From the NCBI GenBank assembly GCA_017458005.1, contig JAFTGH010000002.1, positions 1-64,000 of the forward strand: 64,000 bases of DNA. The letters run 5' to 3'. The stretch comes from Prevotella sp. (GTDB taxonomy: Bacteria > Bacteroidota > Bacteroidia > Bacteroidales > Bacteroidaceae). Below are positions 8,996 through 17,795 of this stretch, in pieces; within the stretch, counting starts at the first letter, position 1; the number at the start of each line of letters is the position of its first letter. The translations under genes and the position numbers were made by a program. The notes beneath the pieces are model-generated. The model did no database searches. It saw nothing but the letters and a program-made list of their open reading frames with translations, and was not told the origin of the DNA.

Positions 8996-10222
8996 TTAAA
9001 AACGATGATAACAGAGGTAATATTTACGGATTTTTTTGGAAAGCAGTTGTACGTTTAAGATTTCTGAGGCATCCGCAATGTCCTTCACAGTGCCGTCTTT
9101 GTAAAGAATACCGATACTGTCATCCTCGGGGTTGTACATGTCTTTCCCTATCTCTGTGAGTACCATCAGGTAGCGGGTGTCCTCTATGGATATACCCATC
9201 AGCCGGGCTATCTGTTCTTTGATGGTGTTGAGGTATTCCTCGGATGGTTTCTCCTCACTAACCTCCACCTTAAACAAGTGGCGGTCGAGCATGTCAGTGG
9301 CAAGGGTGGAGAGAATGATATCGTCAGAATATTTCCAAACCTTCAATGCGCTCCAGATGTCAGAGTCGTCCATGTCCGCATACATCTTCAGCGCTTCCTC
9401 ATGGGTGGCAAACCATTCCGCATCGACATCATTATGCAAGAAATAGGTGAGGGCAGGGGTTGCGAAAACATCTTTACCCGATTTTACTAAATGTTTGGCT
9501 CTCAATAAGGTATTAACAAGAATCTTCTCGTATCCAACAGCCGTTCTATGCAGATAGACCTGCCAGTACATCAGGCGTCTTGTCGTCAGGAAATTCTCTA
9601 TAGAATAGATACCTTTTGAGTCGACAACCAGGCGGTCATCCTTCACGTTTAGCATCTTGATGATTCGTGCCGAGCCAATGTTCCCCTCCGTAACTCCTGT
9701 AAAGAAAGAGTCACGTCTAAGATAGTCCAAGCGGTCGACATCCAGTTGACTGGAGATCAGTTGGTGGAAAATCTTATTCGGATACTCATCCTTGAAGATA
9801 GAGATGGCGAGGTTTAACTCCCCATGCATGTCTTTGTTGATTTGCTCCATCATCATCAGCGAGATATCCTCATGGGAAATACCGTGAATCAGTGTGTTCT
9901 CTAAGACATGGGAGAAAGGTCCGTGTCCGATATCGTGCATCAGAATTGCCGCCTTCACCGCCTCTGCCTCAGAGTCAAAGATGTAGACACCCTTCTCTGC
10001 CAACGACTTGACGGCTTCCGTCATGAGGTGGAGTGCTCCTAAAGAGTGTTGGAATCTTGTATGTCGTGCGCCAGGATATACCACCGAGGCGAGTCCCAGT
10101 TGGTTGATACGGTTCAAGCGTTGGAACAACGGGTGTTGCACGATATCATAAAGTAGTCCTTTTCGGATTTTGATAAACCCAAATACTGGGTCGTTGATGA
10201 TTTTGTATCCGTTCATAGTCAT
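8996..10222 (-). CDS. HD-superfamily phosphohydrolase (dNTPase/SAMHD1-like)
   Basis: A 408-residue cytosolic HD protein. The metal-binding set is visible as His in RHTRFQHSLGAL, the HD pair in AAILMHDIGHGPFSHVLE, and the later Asp in LDVDRLDYLRRDSFF. This pattern matches the large HD family related to deoxynucleotide triphosphohydrolases; the substrate cannot be told from sequence. The usual neighbour in Bacteroidota genomes is lpxD, as here. ATG codons at 10222 and 10216 are both possible. It is transcribed away from the subtilase gene. Confidence 0.9.
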   Translation of the reverse strand: MTMNGYKIINDPVFGFIKIRKGLLYDIVQHPLFQRLNRINQLGLASVVYPGARHTRFQHSLGALHLMTEAVKSLAEKGVYIFDSEAEAVKAAILMHDIGHGPFSHVLENTLIHGISHEDISLMMMEQINKDMHGELNLAISIFKDEYPNKIFHQLISSQLDVDRLDYLRRDSFFTGVTEGNIGSARIIKMLNVKDDRLVVDSKGIYSIENFLTTRRLMYWQVYLHRTAVGYEKILVNTLLRAKHLVKSGKDVFATPALTYFLHNDVDAEWFATHEEALKMYADMDDSDIWSALKVWKYSDDIILSTLATDMLDRHLFKVEVSEEKPSEEYLNTIKEQIARLMGISIEDTRYLMVLTEIGKDMYNPEDDSIGILYKDGTVKDIADASEILNVQLLSKKIRKYYLCYHRF

Positions 10223-10234
10223 TCTTTAACGATG

Positions 10235-10242
10235 CGAAGGTA
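10235..10242 (-). promoter_or_regulatory. Probable -7 element for the HD gene
   Basis: Minus strand TACCTTCG, one mismatch to TAnnTTTG, 13 bases ahead of the first ATG. Confidence 0.45.
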
Positions 10243-10282
10243 CTACAATTTTTCTAATTCACCAAATTTACCACTCTAAAGG

Positions 10283-10313
10283 TTGCGGTTCTCAATAAAA
10301 ATATGTAACTTCG
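10283..10313 (+). promoter_or_regulatory. Probable promoter of the subtilase gene
   Basis: TTG at 10283-10285 and TAACTTCG at 10306-10313 with a 20-base spacer; one mismatch to the -7 consensus. The GTG start at 10342 follows after 28 bases. Confidence 0.45.
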
Positions 10314-10341
10314 CACACGAAAATAATAAGTTATTCATATA

Positions 10342-12495
10342 GTGAGGCGATATTGTTTCCATAAGATATTACTGATATTTGTCGCTTTGATGTTGTCTGG
10401 TAACATCATGGTGAGGGCAGACGGTTGCGAGAAGTTATCGTTTGGTATTCGGCAATTAAGGGCTGACTACCAGTCACGACGAGCCATATCGACATGTGGG
10501 AGAGAGAGCGTCTGTGCCTTCATTCGCCTAAATAGCAGTCATGCGGAAGATGTCCTGTCAGCGTACGGCTGTACAGTCATCACGCAAATCAAAGACATCT
10601 TTATCGTCCAAATTCCGATGGAGCAAATAGATGCCCTTGCCAATCATGAGGATGTCGTACGCATCGAGGCGCAATTTGACGCGAGACCCTTATTGGATGT
10701 TACTCCATCATGGGTTCATAACCTTCCCGTTTATACAGGAACAGGACTGCCTCAGGCCTTTGATGGTACGGGGGTGCTCCTCGGTATTGTCGACGGAGGC
10801 TTTGACTTGACGCATCCCTCTTTCTATGGTGTTGACGGCAGCACCTATCGTATCAAAGGCTTTGTGGATGACTATGCTACTGATGACGAGTCCATCGGAA
10901 CGCCAACCCCATTGGGACGTGAATACGATAACGAGGAGGAAATCATGAGTAAGGCGCACTCTGGCGACACAGGCACGTCGCATGGCACTCACTGCCTTGG
11001 TATTGCGGCGGGCAGTGGCTATGGTTCCGAATATAAAGGTATAGCCTATGGTGCGGACATTTTTGCTGTTAGTACCAAGATAGGCACAGAGTCGTATTAC
11101 AGTTCCGCTACGGAAGTCGCCCGAATGAAAAGGATTTTCGATTATGCCGCCGAGACGGGTCAACCTTGTGTGATCACCTATAGCATTGGCTTTAATGATA
11201 TCCCTGACGACTCACAGTTGTTCTCTGAGACTCTTGAAGGACTGACAGGAGAGGGACGCATTATCGTAACGTCTGCTGGTAACGAGGGAAGAAAGACATC
11301 GTACGTTAAAAAGTCTGCGGGAATGGAGTCTGCCGGCTCCACATTAAATACTAATAACTATCGTGGCAGGGTGTACTTTCTCAGTGACCAGCCTTTTAAA
11401 TTGAAATGCATCTCACTGACCGTCGAAGAGGGCGACTATTGTAAGAGCGACTCGGTGATTTATGACACGGAGGATCTCCCCACAGATAGTCTTGTGTTGC
11501 GAGGACACCATTTGATAGTAGAGAGATGGGGAAACTATTACACGCTGACGGATCGGACGGAAGGTCACACGCCGATAGATCATTATCTTGGTCTGATAGT
11601 AGAGGGTAATGACGCAGATGTGCAGATGTATGCGGACCAGCAATATTCCTTTAGTAACACTTATGGAACGCAGATGAATGACCTTCGACTGACGAAGGCA
11701 GATCATACACATTGTATCGGACTACCAGGGACACTCTCCCAGATGATCACGGTCGGGGCTTTGAACGGACGTTATTCCTATACGTCATTAGACGGCTCTG
11801 AGGTGAAGAGCGCAGGCAGTGAGGCGGAGGTGGGTGTCATTGCCTCGTTCTCATCAATAGGACCTACGAAAGGCGGGCGTGTCAAACCTGATGTCGTGGC
11901 ACCAGGTGTCAGTGTCCTCTCCGCAGGCAATAGTTACTATTCCAACGATTATGGGAAGACACTGGTAAAAGAGACCATGTTCAAGGATCGCACCTATCCA
12001 TGGGTGGCGATGTCCGGAACCTCTATGGCTACCCCCTGCACAGCGGGTATTATCGCTTTGTGGCTACAGGCTGACCCCACCTTGACACCAGCGAGGGTGA
12101 AAGAGGTGCTGAAGAATACTTGCAAGCATGTTGTGGACGGAATCGACTATCCTAATAATGTTTATGGGAGTGGGTTGATAGACGCTTATGCTGGAATCTT
12201 GGACATACTGGGTATTCCGTCATCCATTGATCGTGTCAGCAAGCATCAGCCTACAGCCCTCCAGATCCGACCGACGGCAGACAGACAGGTTTGCTTGTCG
12301 TTTGGCGCAATACCGACGAAGCCCCTTACCGTTCGAATATACACCGTTTCTGGACTATTGGTAACAGAACAGGCGATAGCACCTACCTCGACGACCTATG
12401 TCTTATCCATTCCCCCAGTCCGACAAGGTGTCTATGTCGTGCAGGTAGACAGTGCGGAGAGAGGGGTGACAGGTTCAGAATTGATTCGTTTTTAG
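10342..12495 (+). CDS. Secreted S8 subtilisin-family serine protease
   Basis: A 717-residue protein starting with GTG; no ATG in frame gives a full signal peptide. The signal sequence occupies about 1-26 (HKILLIFVALMLSG). The triad is clear: Asp151 in GIVDGGFDLTHPSF, His214 in SHGTHCLGIAAG, Ser561 in SGTSMATPCTAG, with the oxyanion Asn314 in TSAGNEG. The approximately 70 residues after the protease domain form a beta-rich tail (LTVRIYTVSGLLV, GVYVVQVDSAER) like type IX secretion sorting domains, so export to the cell surface is likely. The substrate is unknown. It ends six bases before trmN6. Confidence 0.92.
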   Translation: MRRYCFHKILLIFVALMLSGNIMVRADGCEKLSFGIRQLRADYQSRRAISTCGRESVCAFIRLNSSHAEDVLSAYGCTVITQIKDIFIVQIPMEQIDALANHEDVVRIEAQFDARPLLDVTPSWVHNLPVYTGTGLPQAFDGTGVLLGIVDGGFDLTHPSFYGVDGSTYRIKGFVDDYATDDESIGTPTPLGREYDNEEEIMSKAHSGDTGTSHGTHCLGIAAGSGYGSEYKGIAYGADIFAVSTKIGTESYYSSATEVARMKRIFDYAAETGQPCVITYSIGFNDIPDDSQLFSETLEGLTGEGRIIVTSAGNEGRKTSYVKKSAGMESAGSTLNTNNYRGRVYFLSDQPFKLKCISLTVEEGDYCKSDSVIYDTEDLPTDSLVLRGHHLIVERWGNYYTLTDRTEGHTPIDHYLGLIVEGNDADVQMYADQQYSFSNTYGTQMNDLRLTKADHTHCIGLPGTLSQMITVGALNGRYSYTSLDGSEVKSAGSEAEVGVIASFSSIGPTKGGRVKPDVVAPGVSVLSAGNSYYSNDYGKTLVKETMFKDRTYPWVAMSGTSMATPCTAGIIALWLQADPTLTPARVKEVLKNTCKHVVDGIDYPNNVYGSGLIDAYAGILDILGIPSSIDRVSKHQPTALQIRPTADRQVCLSFGAIPTKPLTVRIYTVSGLLVTEQAIAPTSTTYVLSIPPVRQGVYVVQVDSAERGVTGSELIRF

Positions 12496-12500
12496 TCATC

Positions 12501-13160
12501 ATGTTTAGATTCAAGCGATTTACGATAGAGCAAGACCTTTGTGCTATGAAAGTAGGAACAGACGGTGTCCTATTAGGAGCATGGGCACATGGCGGGAAAC
12601 GTATATTAGATATTGGTACGGGAACAGGTCTCATCGCCCTGATGATGGCACAGCGTCATCCAGACTCCATCGTCATGGCTATTGACATTGACGAGGGAGC
12701 GGTCAGACAGGCATCCTGTAACGTGGAGAGATCCCTATACCTTCATCAAATAGTTGTCAAGAAAGAGTCTGTTCAAGAGCACGAGGGACAATATGACTCC
12801 ATTGTTTGCAATCCACCTTTTTTTATAGATTCCCTGCATGCCCCAGACCAAAAGCGGAACATGGCACGTCATACGGACACCTTATCCTATGCGGAGTTGA
12901 TGCATGCCGCTTACCGCTTATTGTCTGACGAAGGGGAGTTCTCGGTGGTGGTACCTTTTGACTACAAGAAACGTATGGAGGACGAAGCGGTCTTCGTGGG
13001 TTTCTTCCCACATCGTATTCTTGGGGTGCGGACGGTGGAAGGAAAACCTGCCAAGCGCTATCTTCTGTCGTTTGTGAAACATCCCGTAGATTGTGAACAT
13101 GCTATCATCACCCTTGGAGGAGAGGAGTATAAGATGATGACAAAAGATTTCTATCTGTGA
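12501..13160 (+). CDS. trmN6: tRNA1(Val) (adenine(37)-N6)-methyltransferase
   Basis: A 219-residue SAM-dependent methyltransferase of the YfiC/TrmN6 family. FRFKRFTIEQDLCAMKVGTDG is the family-typical N-terminus. DIGTGTGLIALMMAQR is the SAM-binding motif, and VCNPPFF is the NPPF/Y catalytic motif of N6-adenine methylases. The ATG at 12501 is taken although the frame is open further up inside the subtilase gene. Its last 10 bases overlap the convergent lysozyme gene. Confidence 0.93.
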   Translation: MFRFKRFTIEQDLCAMKVGTDGVLLGAWAHGGKRILDIGTGTGLIALMMAQRHPDSIVMAIDIDEGAVRQASCNVERSLYLHQIVVKKESVQEHEGQYDSIVCNPPFFIDSLHAPDQKRNMARHTDTLSYAELMHAAYRLLSDEGEFSVVVPFDYKKRMEDEAVFVGFFPHRILGVRTVEGKPAKRYLLSFVKHPVDCEHAIITLGGEEYKMMTKDFYL

Positions 13161-14590
13161 TAACCTGTTTGCACGAACTCACGGAATTGTCCTTGATACC
13201 CATTAAACACGTTGATGTCAACATCGCCAGTGATTCCCTCTACACGTCCTGTGGATGACAGTTGCCAATAGGCAAGTTTCACGTCAGGCTTGTAGGCTCC
13301 ATAGCGGGCTATCCATACATTATATTTCTTCTTGATGTCCGTGGCATTCTTCATGTGATTGAAGATAAACATCTGGTTGACATATAATACTGGTCTCTTG
13401 CCTGTCCGTTTCTCTACGATCTCCATCCAGATTCGTATTCGACGCATCAACTCGTCATCTCCTCCAATACTTGCTATCTGTGACTCCGTAGGCTCCACAT
13501 CAAGTACAGGAGGGAAATCTGTTTTTGCGATGCTGGCATATTTCAGGAAATAGTCTGCCTGTGCCTGTGGGGTTGTCGAGAGGGAGAAGAAATGATAGGC
13601 GCCGACATGGATCCCTTGTTTCTTCGCCTGTAGATAGTCCTGACGGAAATAGCGATTCTGGATGGTCGTGCTTTGAGTCGCTTTGATGTACATAAAGGAG
13701 ACTGGGAAAGACTGTCCGCCGGTAGGGTGGTTCTTCCCCAAAGAGAGGATGCGTAGTCTCTTCCAGTTAATACCAAAGCGCTTGCGTCCCTTCTCATGTT
13801 GGTGGCGCGAGATGTCAATACCATAGATGCGCTCCGTCGTATACTTCAGTCGTTCTCCAAGGAAACGCCCGTTCTTCCATTCTCCGACACGCAGTTGGTG
13901 ATGCGGTGACGACTCAAAACCAAAGCCCTGCCGTAAGTCATTCTGCCAGTGTCCCTCATAATGGTTGCCGTCATACGCCTTGAAAATACCCTGTCCTGAC
14001 GCATTCAGGGCGTAGTCCATCTGTCCGTAATACACACCTAGGGAGTCTGTTCGTCTGGCAACGACAATCGTGTCGTAATCCCATAGACCTCTTACCACCC
14101 TTCCTTTCGTGTCTTGGGTGATACCTTTTCCTTGGAGAGGTCGCTTGACATGGAATTGTCCTGCTTTCCAATACCCGCCACACACTTTCACAGCCACCAA
14201 TGGACGTTGCTGTGCGTGAATGGTGTCGTAAGTAAGATAAGAAGTGGAGTCCGTCCGCAGCAAAGCCTGTAAATACCGTAGACGTTGTTGCAGTTCGGCA
14301 TGGTAACTGGCTATTTGATTATATCCCTCATCGGTGGCACTATGTACACGAAAGTAATAGTTCATCTCCTCAATCTCGTCCTTTGTCAGTTGGATGGCAT
14401 GATGAAGCGAGTCGTCAGAAGGGCGGTGGTGTATAGACACCAACACCTTATCACCCATTTGCATAGACTTCTTTGGATGGATGAGGGGCGAGGAGGGGAG
14501 GATTGCTCCTAACAGAACAACCAGGCAGATGTCGGCTATGGTGGTACGGTATCTCAATTCCTTATTCTTTATTGCTGTTCCTCTAACCAA
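13151..14590 (-). CDS. GH25 lysozyme-like protein with MORN repeats
   Basis: A 479-residue protein. An N-terminal hydrophobic segment (about 16-36, ADICLVVLLGAILPSS) is a signal anchor. A region at about 150-265 carries MORN-like repeats (YYGQMDYALNASGQGIF, HYEGHWQNDLRQGFGF, RVGEWKNGRFLGE). The C-terminal GH25 muramidase domain starts at YGIDISRHQ (Asp) and has MYIKATQS and PVLDVEPTES with the catalytic Asp/Glu pair. It should cut peptidoglycan glycan strands in the periplasm or outside the cell. Its start overlaps the nudC stop by 22 bases, and its stop overlaps trmN6 from the other side. Confidence 0.9.
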   Translation of the reverse strand: MVRGTAIKNKELRYRTTIADICLVVLLGAILPSSPLIHPKKSMQMGDKVLVSIHHRPSDDSLHHAIQLTKDEIEEMNYYFRVHSATDEGYNQIASYHAELQQRLRYLQALLRTDSTSYLTYDTIHAQQRPLVAVKVCGGYWKAGQFHVKRPLQGKGITQDTKGRVVRGLWDYDTIVVARRTDSLGVYYGQMDYALNASGQGIFKAYDGNHYEGHWQNDLRQGFGFESSPHHQLRVGEWKNGRFLGERLKYTTERIYGIDISRHQHEKGRKRFGINWKRLRILSLGKNHPTGGQSFPVSFMYIKATQSTTIQNRYFRQDYLQAKKQGIHVGAYHFFSLSTTPQAQADYFLKYASIAKTDFPPVLDVEPTESQIASIGGDDELMRRIRIWMEIVEKRTGKRPVLYVNQMFIFNHMKNATDIKKKYNVWIARYGAYKPDVKLAYWQLSSTGRVEGITGDVDINVFNGYQGQFREFVQTGYHR

Positions 14591-15312
14591 TGGTCTATCA
14601 ACTGGCGGGCTATTGACAGTTTCTCGGGAATATGTGGCAAATGGTCTTTGTCAAACCATGCCCCCTTTGACAGTTCCGATCGTTGCAGATGTATCTTGCC
14701 ACTGTCGTACTCCGCCGTAAATCCCACCATCAGTCCACAAGGATAGGGCCATGGCTGAGAACCGAAGTATTGTAGGTTCTTGATATGTAATCCCGTTTCC
14801 TCCATCACTTCCCGATGGACGGCTTCCTCTAACGTCTCACCAGTCTCAACGAATCCTGCGACCAAACCGTAGAAGTCCGTTCGGAAGTTATTCGCATGAA
14901 CCAGCAACACCTCCTCGTCTTTGCGTACCAATACGATGACTGCTGTCGCCAACTGGGGCCACACCTCCTTTCCGCAGTGCTCACAACGTTTTGAGATGTC
15001 GGTATGGAATCTCATGGGGCCGCCACAGACACCACAGAACTTCGTGTTCTGATCCCAATAGAGCAGTTCATGGCATTTCCCCGCCTTCACATAGTCCGCT
15101 TGAGAGAGTTTGTAGTAACTCTGTCGTAGCCCACACATCTCATAGCGATGATCCTCCAACAAAGGCTGGTCTATGCGATAAGCCTTTTCGCCGTCCACAT
15201 TCATCACGGTTGTCCAAGGCTTCAGTTCAGTGGGCATTTCCGTAGGAATCTGATAGCCGTCAGGAGTCTTCTCCAGTACAATGTCGCTTTGGCAGAATAC
15301 GAAATATCTCAT
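14569..15312 (-). CDS. nudC: NAD(+)/NADH pyrophosphatase (Nudix), NudC-type
   Basis: A 247-residue Nudix hydrolase. The zinc ribbon CGVCGG...CEHCGK precedes the Nudix box GFVETGETLEEAVHREVMEE, followed by TGL. The NudC signature SQPWPYPCGLM comes after it. Family members hydrolyse NADH and remove NAD caps from RNA. It lies four bases after kdsB in the same direction and overlaps the lysozyme gene. Confidence 0.95.
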   Translation of the reverse strand: MRYFVFCQSDIVLEKTPDGYQIPTEMPTELKPWTTVMNVDGEKAYRIDQPLLEDHRYEMCGLRQSYYKLSQADYVKAGKCHELLYWDQNTKFCGVCGGPMRFHTDISKRCEHCGKEVWPQLATAVIVLVRKDEEVLLVHANNFRTDFYGLVAGFVETGETLEEAVHREVMEETGLHIKNLQYFGSQPWPYPCGLMVGFTAEYDSGKIHLQRSELSKGAWFDKDHLPHIPEKLSIARQLIDHWLEEQQ

Positions 15313-15316
15313 GCTG

Positions 15317-16063
15317 CTATCCTTGCTTTTTCCTCAAGAAATCCTCTGCCCTGCTCAAATCTTCAGGGGTGTCAATACCTATCGTCTCGACATCGGTAAG
15401 TCCGACACGAATACGATAACCGTTCTCCAACCAGCGTAATTGCTCCAGACTCTCGGCAATTTCTAAAGATGACTGGGGGAGTTGGGTGATCTCATGGAGT
15501 ATCTCACGGCGATAGGCATAGATGCCCAGATGCTTCAGATAGGGGAAATGCTCCAACCATTCCCCTTGTTCTTTTCCACGGACATAAGGGATGACGGAAC
15601 GACTAAAGTAAAGGGCAAAACCATTCTTGTCGGTCGCTATCTTTGGAGAGTTAGGATTCATCACCGCCTCCATGGACTCAAACCGCTTCCCTAGCGTTCC
15701 TATCTGTGTCTGAGGATGGTCGAAAAGACTCTTGATGGTCTCTATCTGAGAGGTCGCCACAAACGGCTCATCGCCTTGGATATTGATAACGACGTCGGCA
15801 TCAGTGCCAATCTTCTGACAAGCCTCCTCAATACGGTCGGTACCACTCTTATGGTCGGCACGGGTCATTACCACCTTGCCGCCAAATGCTCTCACGGCAT
15901 CATAGATACGCTCGTCGTCAGTGGCGACATACGCTTCGCCAAGGGCGGCAAAGGCTTTCTCATAGACATGTTGTATCACGGGTCGACCACCTAAGATCGC
16001 TAGTGGCTTTCCGGGAAAACGACTAGACGCATAGCGGGCAGGAATAATCCCAATAAACTTCAT
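15317..16063 (-). CDS. kdsB: 3-deoxy-manno-octulosonate cytidylyltransferase
   Basis: A 248-residue enzyme that activates KDO as CMP-KDO for lipopolysaccharide core synthesis. IIPARYASSRFPGKPLA is the nucleotide-binding N-terminus; INIQGDEPFV and the IGIDTPEDL end are typical. I start at ATG 16063 (MKFIGI); the frame extends to 16087, but the -7 element at 16085-16092 rules that out. It leads kdsB-nudC-lysozyme. Confidence 0.97.
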   Translation of the reverse strand: MKFIGIIPARYASSRFPGKPLAILGGRPVIQHVYEKAFAALGEAYVATDDERIYDAVRAFGGKVVMTRADHKSGTDRIEEACQKIGTDADVVINIQGDEPFVATSQIETIKSLFDHPQTQIGTLGKRFESMEAVMNPNSPKIATDKNGFALYFSRSVIPYVRGKEQGEWLEHFPYLKHLGIYAYRREILHEITQLPQSSLEIAESLEQLRWLENGYRIRVGLTDVETIGIDTPEDLSRAEDFLRKKQG

Positions 16064-16084
16064 CATATTTGTTAGATTTTTGTG

Positions 16085-16092
16085 CAAAGGTA
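16085..16092 (-). promoter_or_regulatory. -7 element for kdsB
   Basis: Minus strand TACCTTTG, a perfect TAnnTTTG, about 20 bases ahead of the kdsB ATG. It is back to back with the promoter of the MORN gene. Confidence 0.6.
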
Positions 16093-16132
16093 CAAAAATA
16101 TCTGAATCTTGCGTTAATATACCCTAATTAAT

Positions 16133-16163
16133 TTTGAGGGACGCACTTTTTTTCCTACCTTTG
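16133..16163 (+). promoter_or_regulatory. Promoter of the MORN-yhcH-glgB group
   Basis: TTTG at 16133-16136 and TACCTTTG at 16156-16163 with a 19-base spacer. It places the transcript start near 16170 and so fixes the MORN gene start at 16190 rather than the GTG at 16166. Confidence 0.7.
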
Positions 16164-16189
16164 TTGTGTTTAAGCAAAATAATGAAATC

Positions 16190-17311
16190 ATGAAACTTCG
16201 AAATATTATTTCAATACTATTACTTTCTACCCCATGGTGCCTGCAGGCTCAGAAGATTACGTTAGGGTCGTGTACGACAGCAGATGGAGGTGCTTATCAA
16301 GGTGAAATGGCTGGCGGAAAGCCCCAAGGCAAAGGACGTGCCACCTACAAGAACGGTGATTGGTATGAGGGCGAGTATGTCAAGGGTAAGCGACAAGGAA
16401 AGGGTACCTATACTTTCTCCGATGGTGAGAAGTATGAGGGAGAATGGTTTCAGGACCACCAGCATGGTATGGGAACCTTCTATTTCCAAAATAACAATAA
16501 ATATGTAGGACTCTGGTATGCCGACGAGCAGCAGGGACATGGCGTGATGTACTATTTCAATGGCGATGTCTATGATGGTCAATGGAAGGCGGACAAGCGA
16601 AACGGCAACGGAAAATACACCTATAGTGGTGGCGCGTACTACGAAGGGCAGTGGAAAGACGACATGAAAAGCGGAAAGGGAGTTTTCTCCTGGCCTGACG
16701 GCTCTTCTTACGACGGGCAGTATGCCAATAACCTTCGTAATGGCAAAGGGGTGTTTAAATACTCTAACGGTGATCTCTATGTGGGACAGTGGAAAGAGGA
16801 TGCCCCTCATGGCAAAGGCATCTATAAGTTCCAGAGCGGAGATGTCTACGAGGGTGACTACCAGCAAGGCGAGCGTACCGGGCAGGGTGTCTTCCGCTAT
16901 GCGAATGGCGACAAGTATACTGGTGGATTCCTTGATGGTGACAAGCAAGGAGAGGGTATGCTGGTCTGGAAGAATGGTAACGTCTATCAGGGTCAGTGGG
17001 ATAAGGACAAGCCCAATGGCAGGGGAAGGCTTACCATGAAGAACGGTGATGTCTTCGAGGGACATTTCAAGAATGGCACCATAGAAGGAGAGGGTATCGC
17101 CCGTTATGCGGACGGCTCCAAGTTTAAGGGACAGTTCAAGAACGGGCGTCGTAACGGACCTGCTATCGAGCAGGACAAAGAGGGCAAGCGTTTCGAAGGC
17201 TCTTATGTGGACGACCGTCGTGACGGACCTTTTGTGGAGAAGGACGCCAATGGTAATGTGATCGCTACTGGTAAATATACCCGTGGTCGTCGTGAGGAGG
17301 ACAAAAAGTAA
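16190..17311 (+). CDS. Exported protein made of about 14 MORN repeats
   Basis: A 373-residue protein. The N-terminus LRNIISILLLSTPWCLQAQ is a signal peptide with cleavage after AQ. Almost all the rest is MORN repeats of about 23 residues of the form NGDxYEGxWxxGKxxGKGxY; I count 14 Y/F-x-G cores (WYEGEY, KYEGEW, KYVGLW, VYDGQW and so on). MORN repeats form an elongated beta-strand platform; no catalytic domain is present. Function is unknown. A cell-surface or periplasmic binding role is plausible only by its export. It is followed by the YhcH-family gene after 27 bases. Confidence 0.85.
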   Translation: MKLRNIISILLLSTPWCLQAQKITLGSCTTADGGAYQGEMAGGKPQGKGRATYKNGDWYEGEYVKGKRQGKGTYTFSDGEKYEGEWFQDHQHGMGTFYFQNNNKYVGLWYADEQQGHGVMYYFNGDVYDGQWKADKRNGNGKYTYSGGAYYEGQWKDDMKSGKGVFSWPDGSSYDGQYANNLRNGKGVFKYSNGDLYVGQWKEDAPHGKGIYKFQSGDVYEGDYQQGERTGQGVFRYANGDKYTGGFLDGDKQGEGMLVWKNGNVYQGQWDKDKPNGRGRLTMKNGDVFEGHFKNGTIEGEGIARYADGSKFKGQFKNGRRNGPAIEQDKEGKRFEGSYVDDRRDGPFVEKDANGNVIATGKYTRGRREEDKK

Positions 17312-17338
17312 TTATCAAATCTACTAAATACATTTATT

Positions 17339-17785
17339 ATGATTATTGACAGTTTACAAAACCTGAAGAACTATGAGTCAGTGAACCCATTGTTCTCTAA
17401 AGTGATTGAGTTCCTGAAGGACAATGACCTGAATGCTCTCGAGACTGGGAAACACGAAATTGTGGGTAAAGACCTCTTTGTCAACATCCAGATGGCAAAA
17501 GGAAAGACCCCTGACGAGGCTGTTATTGAGACACATGACAAGATGATTGACATCCAGATTCCTATTACGGCAACGGAGACATTCGGCTATACCCCTCGTG
17601 AGAATCTGCCAGCAGCAACCTATAATGCAGAGAAAGATATTACCAAGATTCCTGACCTTGCCGCAGAGAGTTATATCACTTGTCAGCCTGGCACGATGGC
17701 GATCTTCTTCCCACAGGACGGGCATGCACCCTGTATCGCTGGTGTCCCCGAGTTCAAGAAAGCAATATTTAAAGTAAAAGCATAA
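17339..17785 (+). CDS. YhcH/YjgK/YiaL (DUF386) family protein
   Basis: A 148-residue cupin-like protein of the family that includes E. coli YhcH, YiaL and EbgC. ETHDKMIDIQIPITATETFGY and the end GTMAIFFPQDGHAPCIAG carry the His/Glu pattern of the putative metal site. Members occur in sugar and sialic-acid gene clusters and have been linked to sugar anomer interconversion. Here it sits 10 bases ahead of glgB, so a role in carbohydrate handling fits, but the substrate is not known. Confidence 0.88.
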   Translation: MIIDSLQNLKNYESVNPLFSKVIEFLKDNDLNALETGKHEIVGKDLFVNIQMAKGKTPDEAVIETHDKMIDIQIPITATETFGYTPRENLPAATYNAEKDITKIPDLAAESYITCQPGTMAIFFPQDGHAPCIAGVPEFKKAIFKVKA

Positions 17786-17795
17786 CTCCAATACT

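Noticed and set aside
12291-12500. Extended N-terminus of TrmN6
   Set aside because: The extra 70 codons lie in another frame of the subtilase gene; the family start FRFKRF is at 12501.
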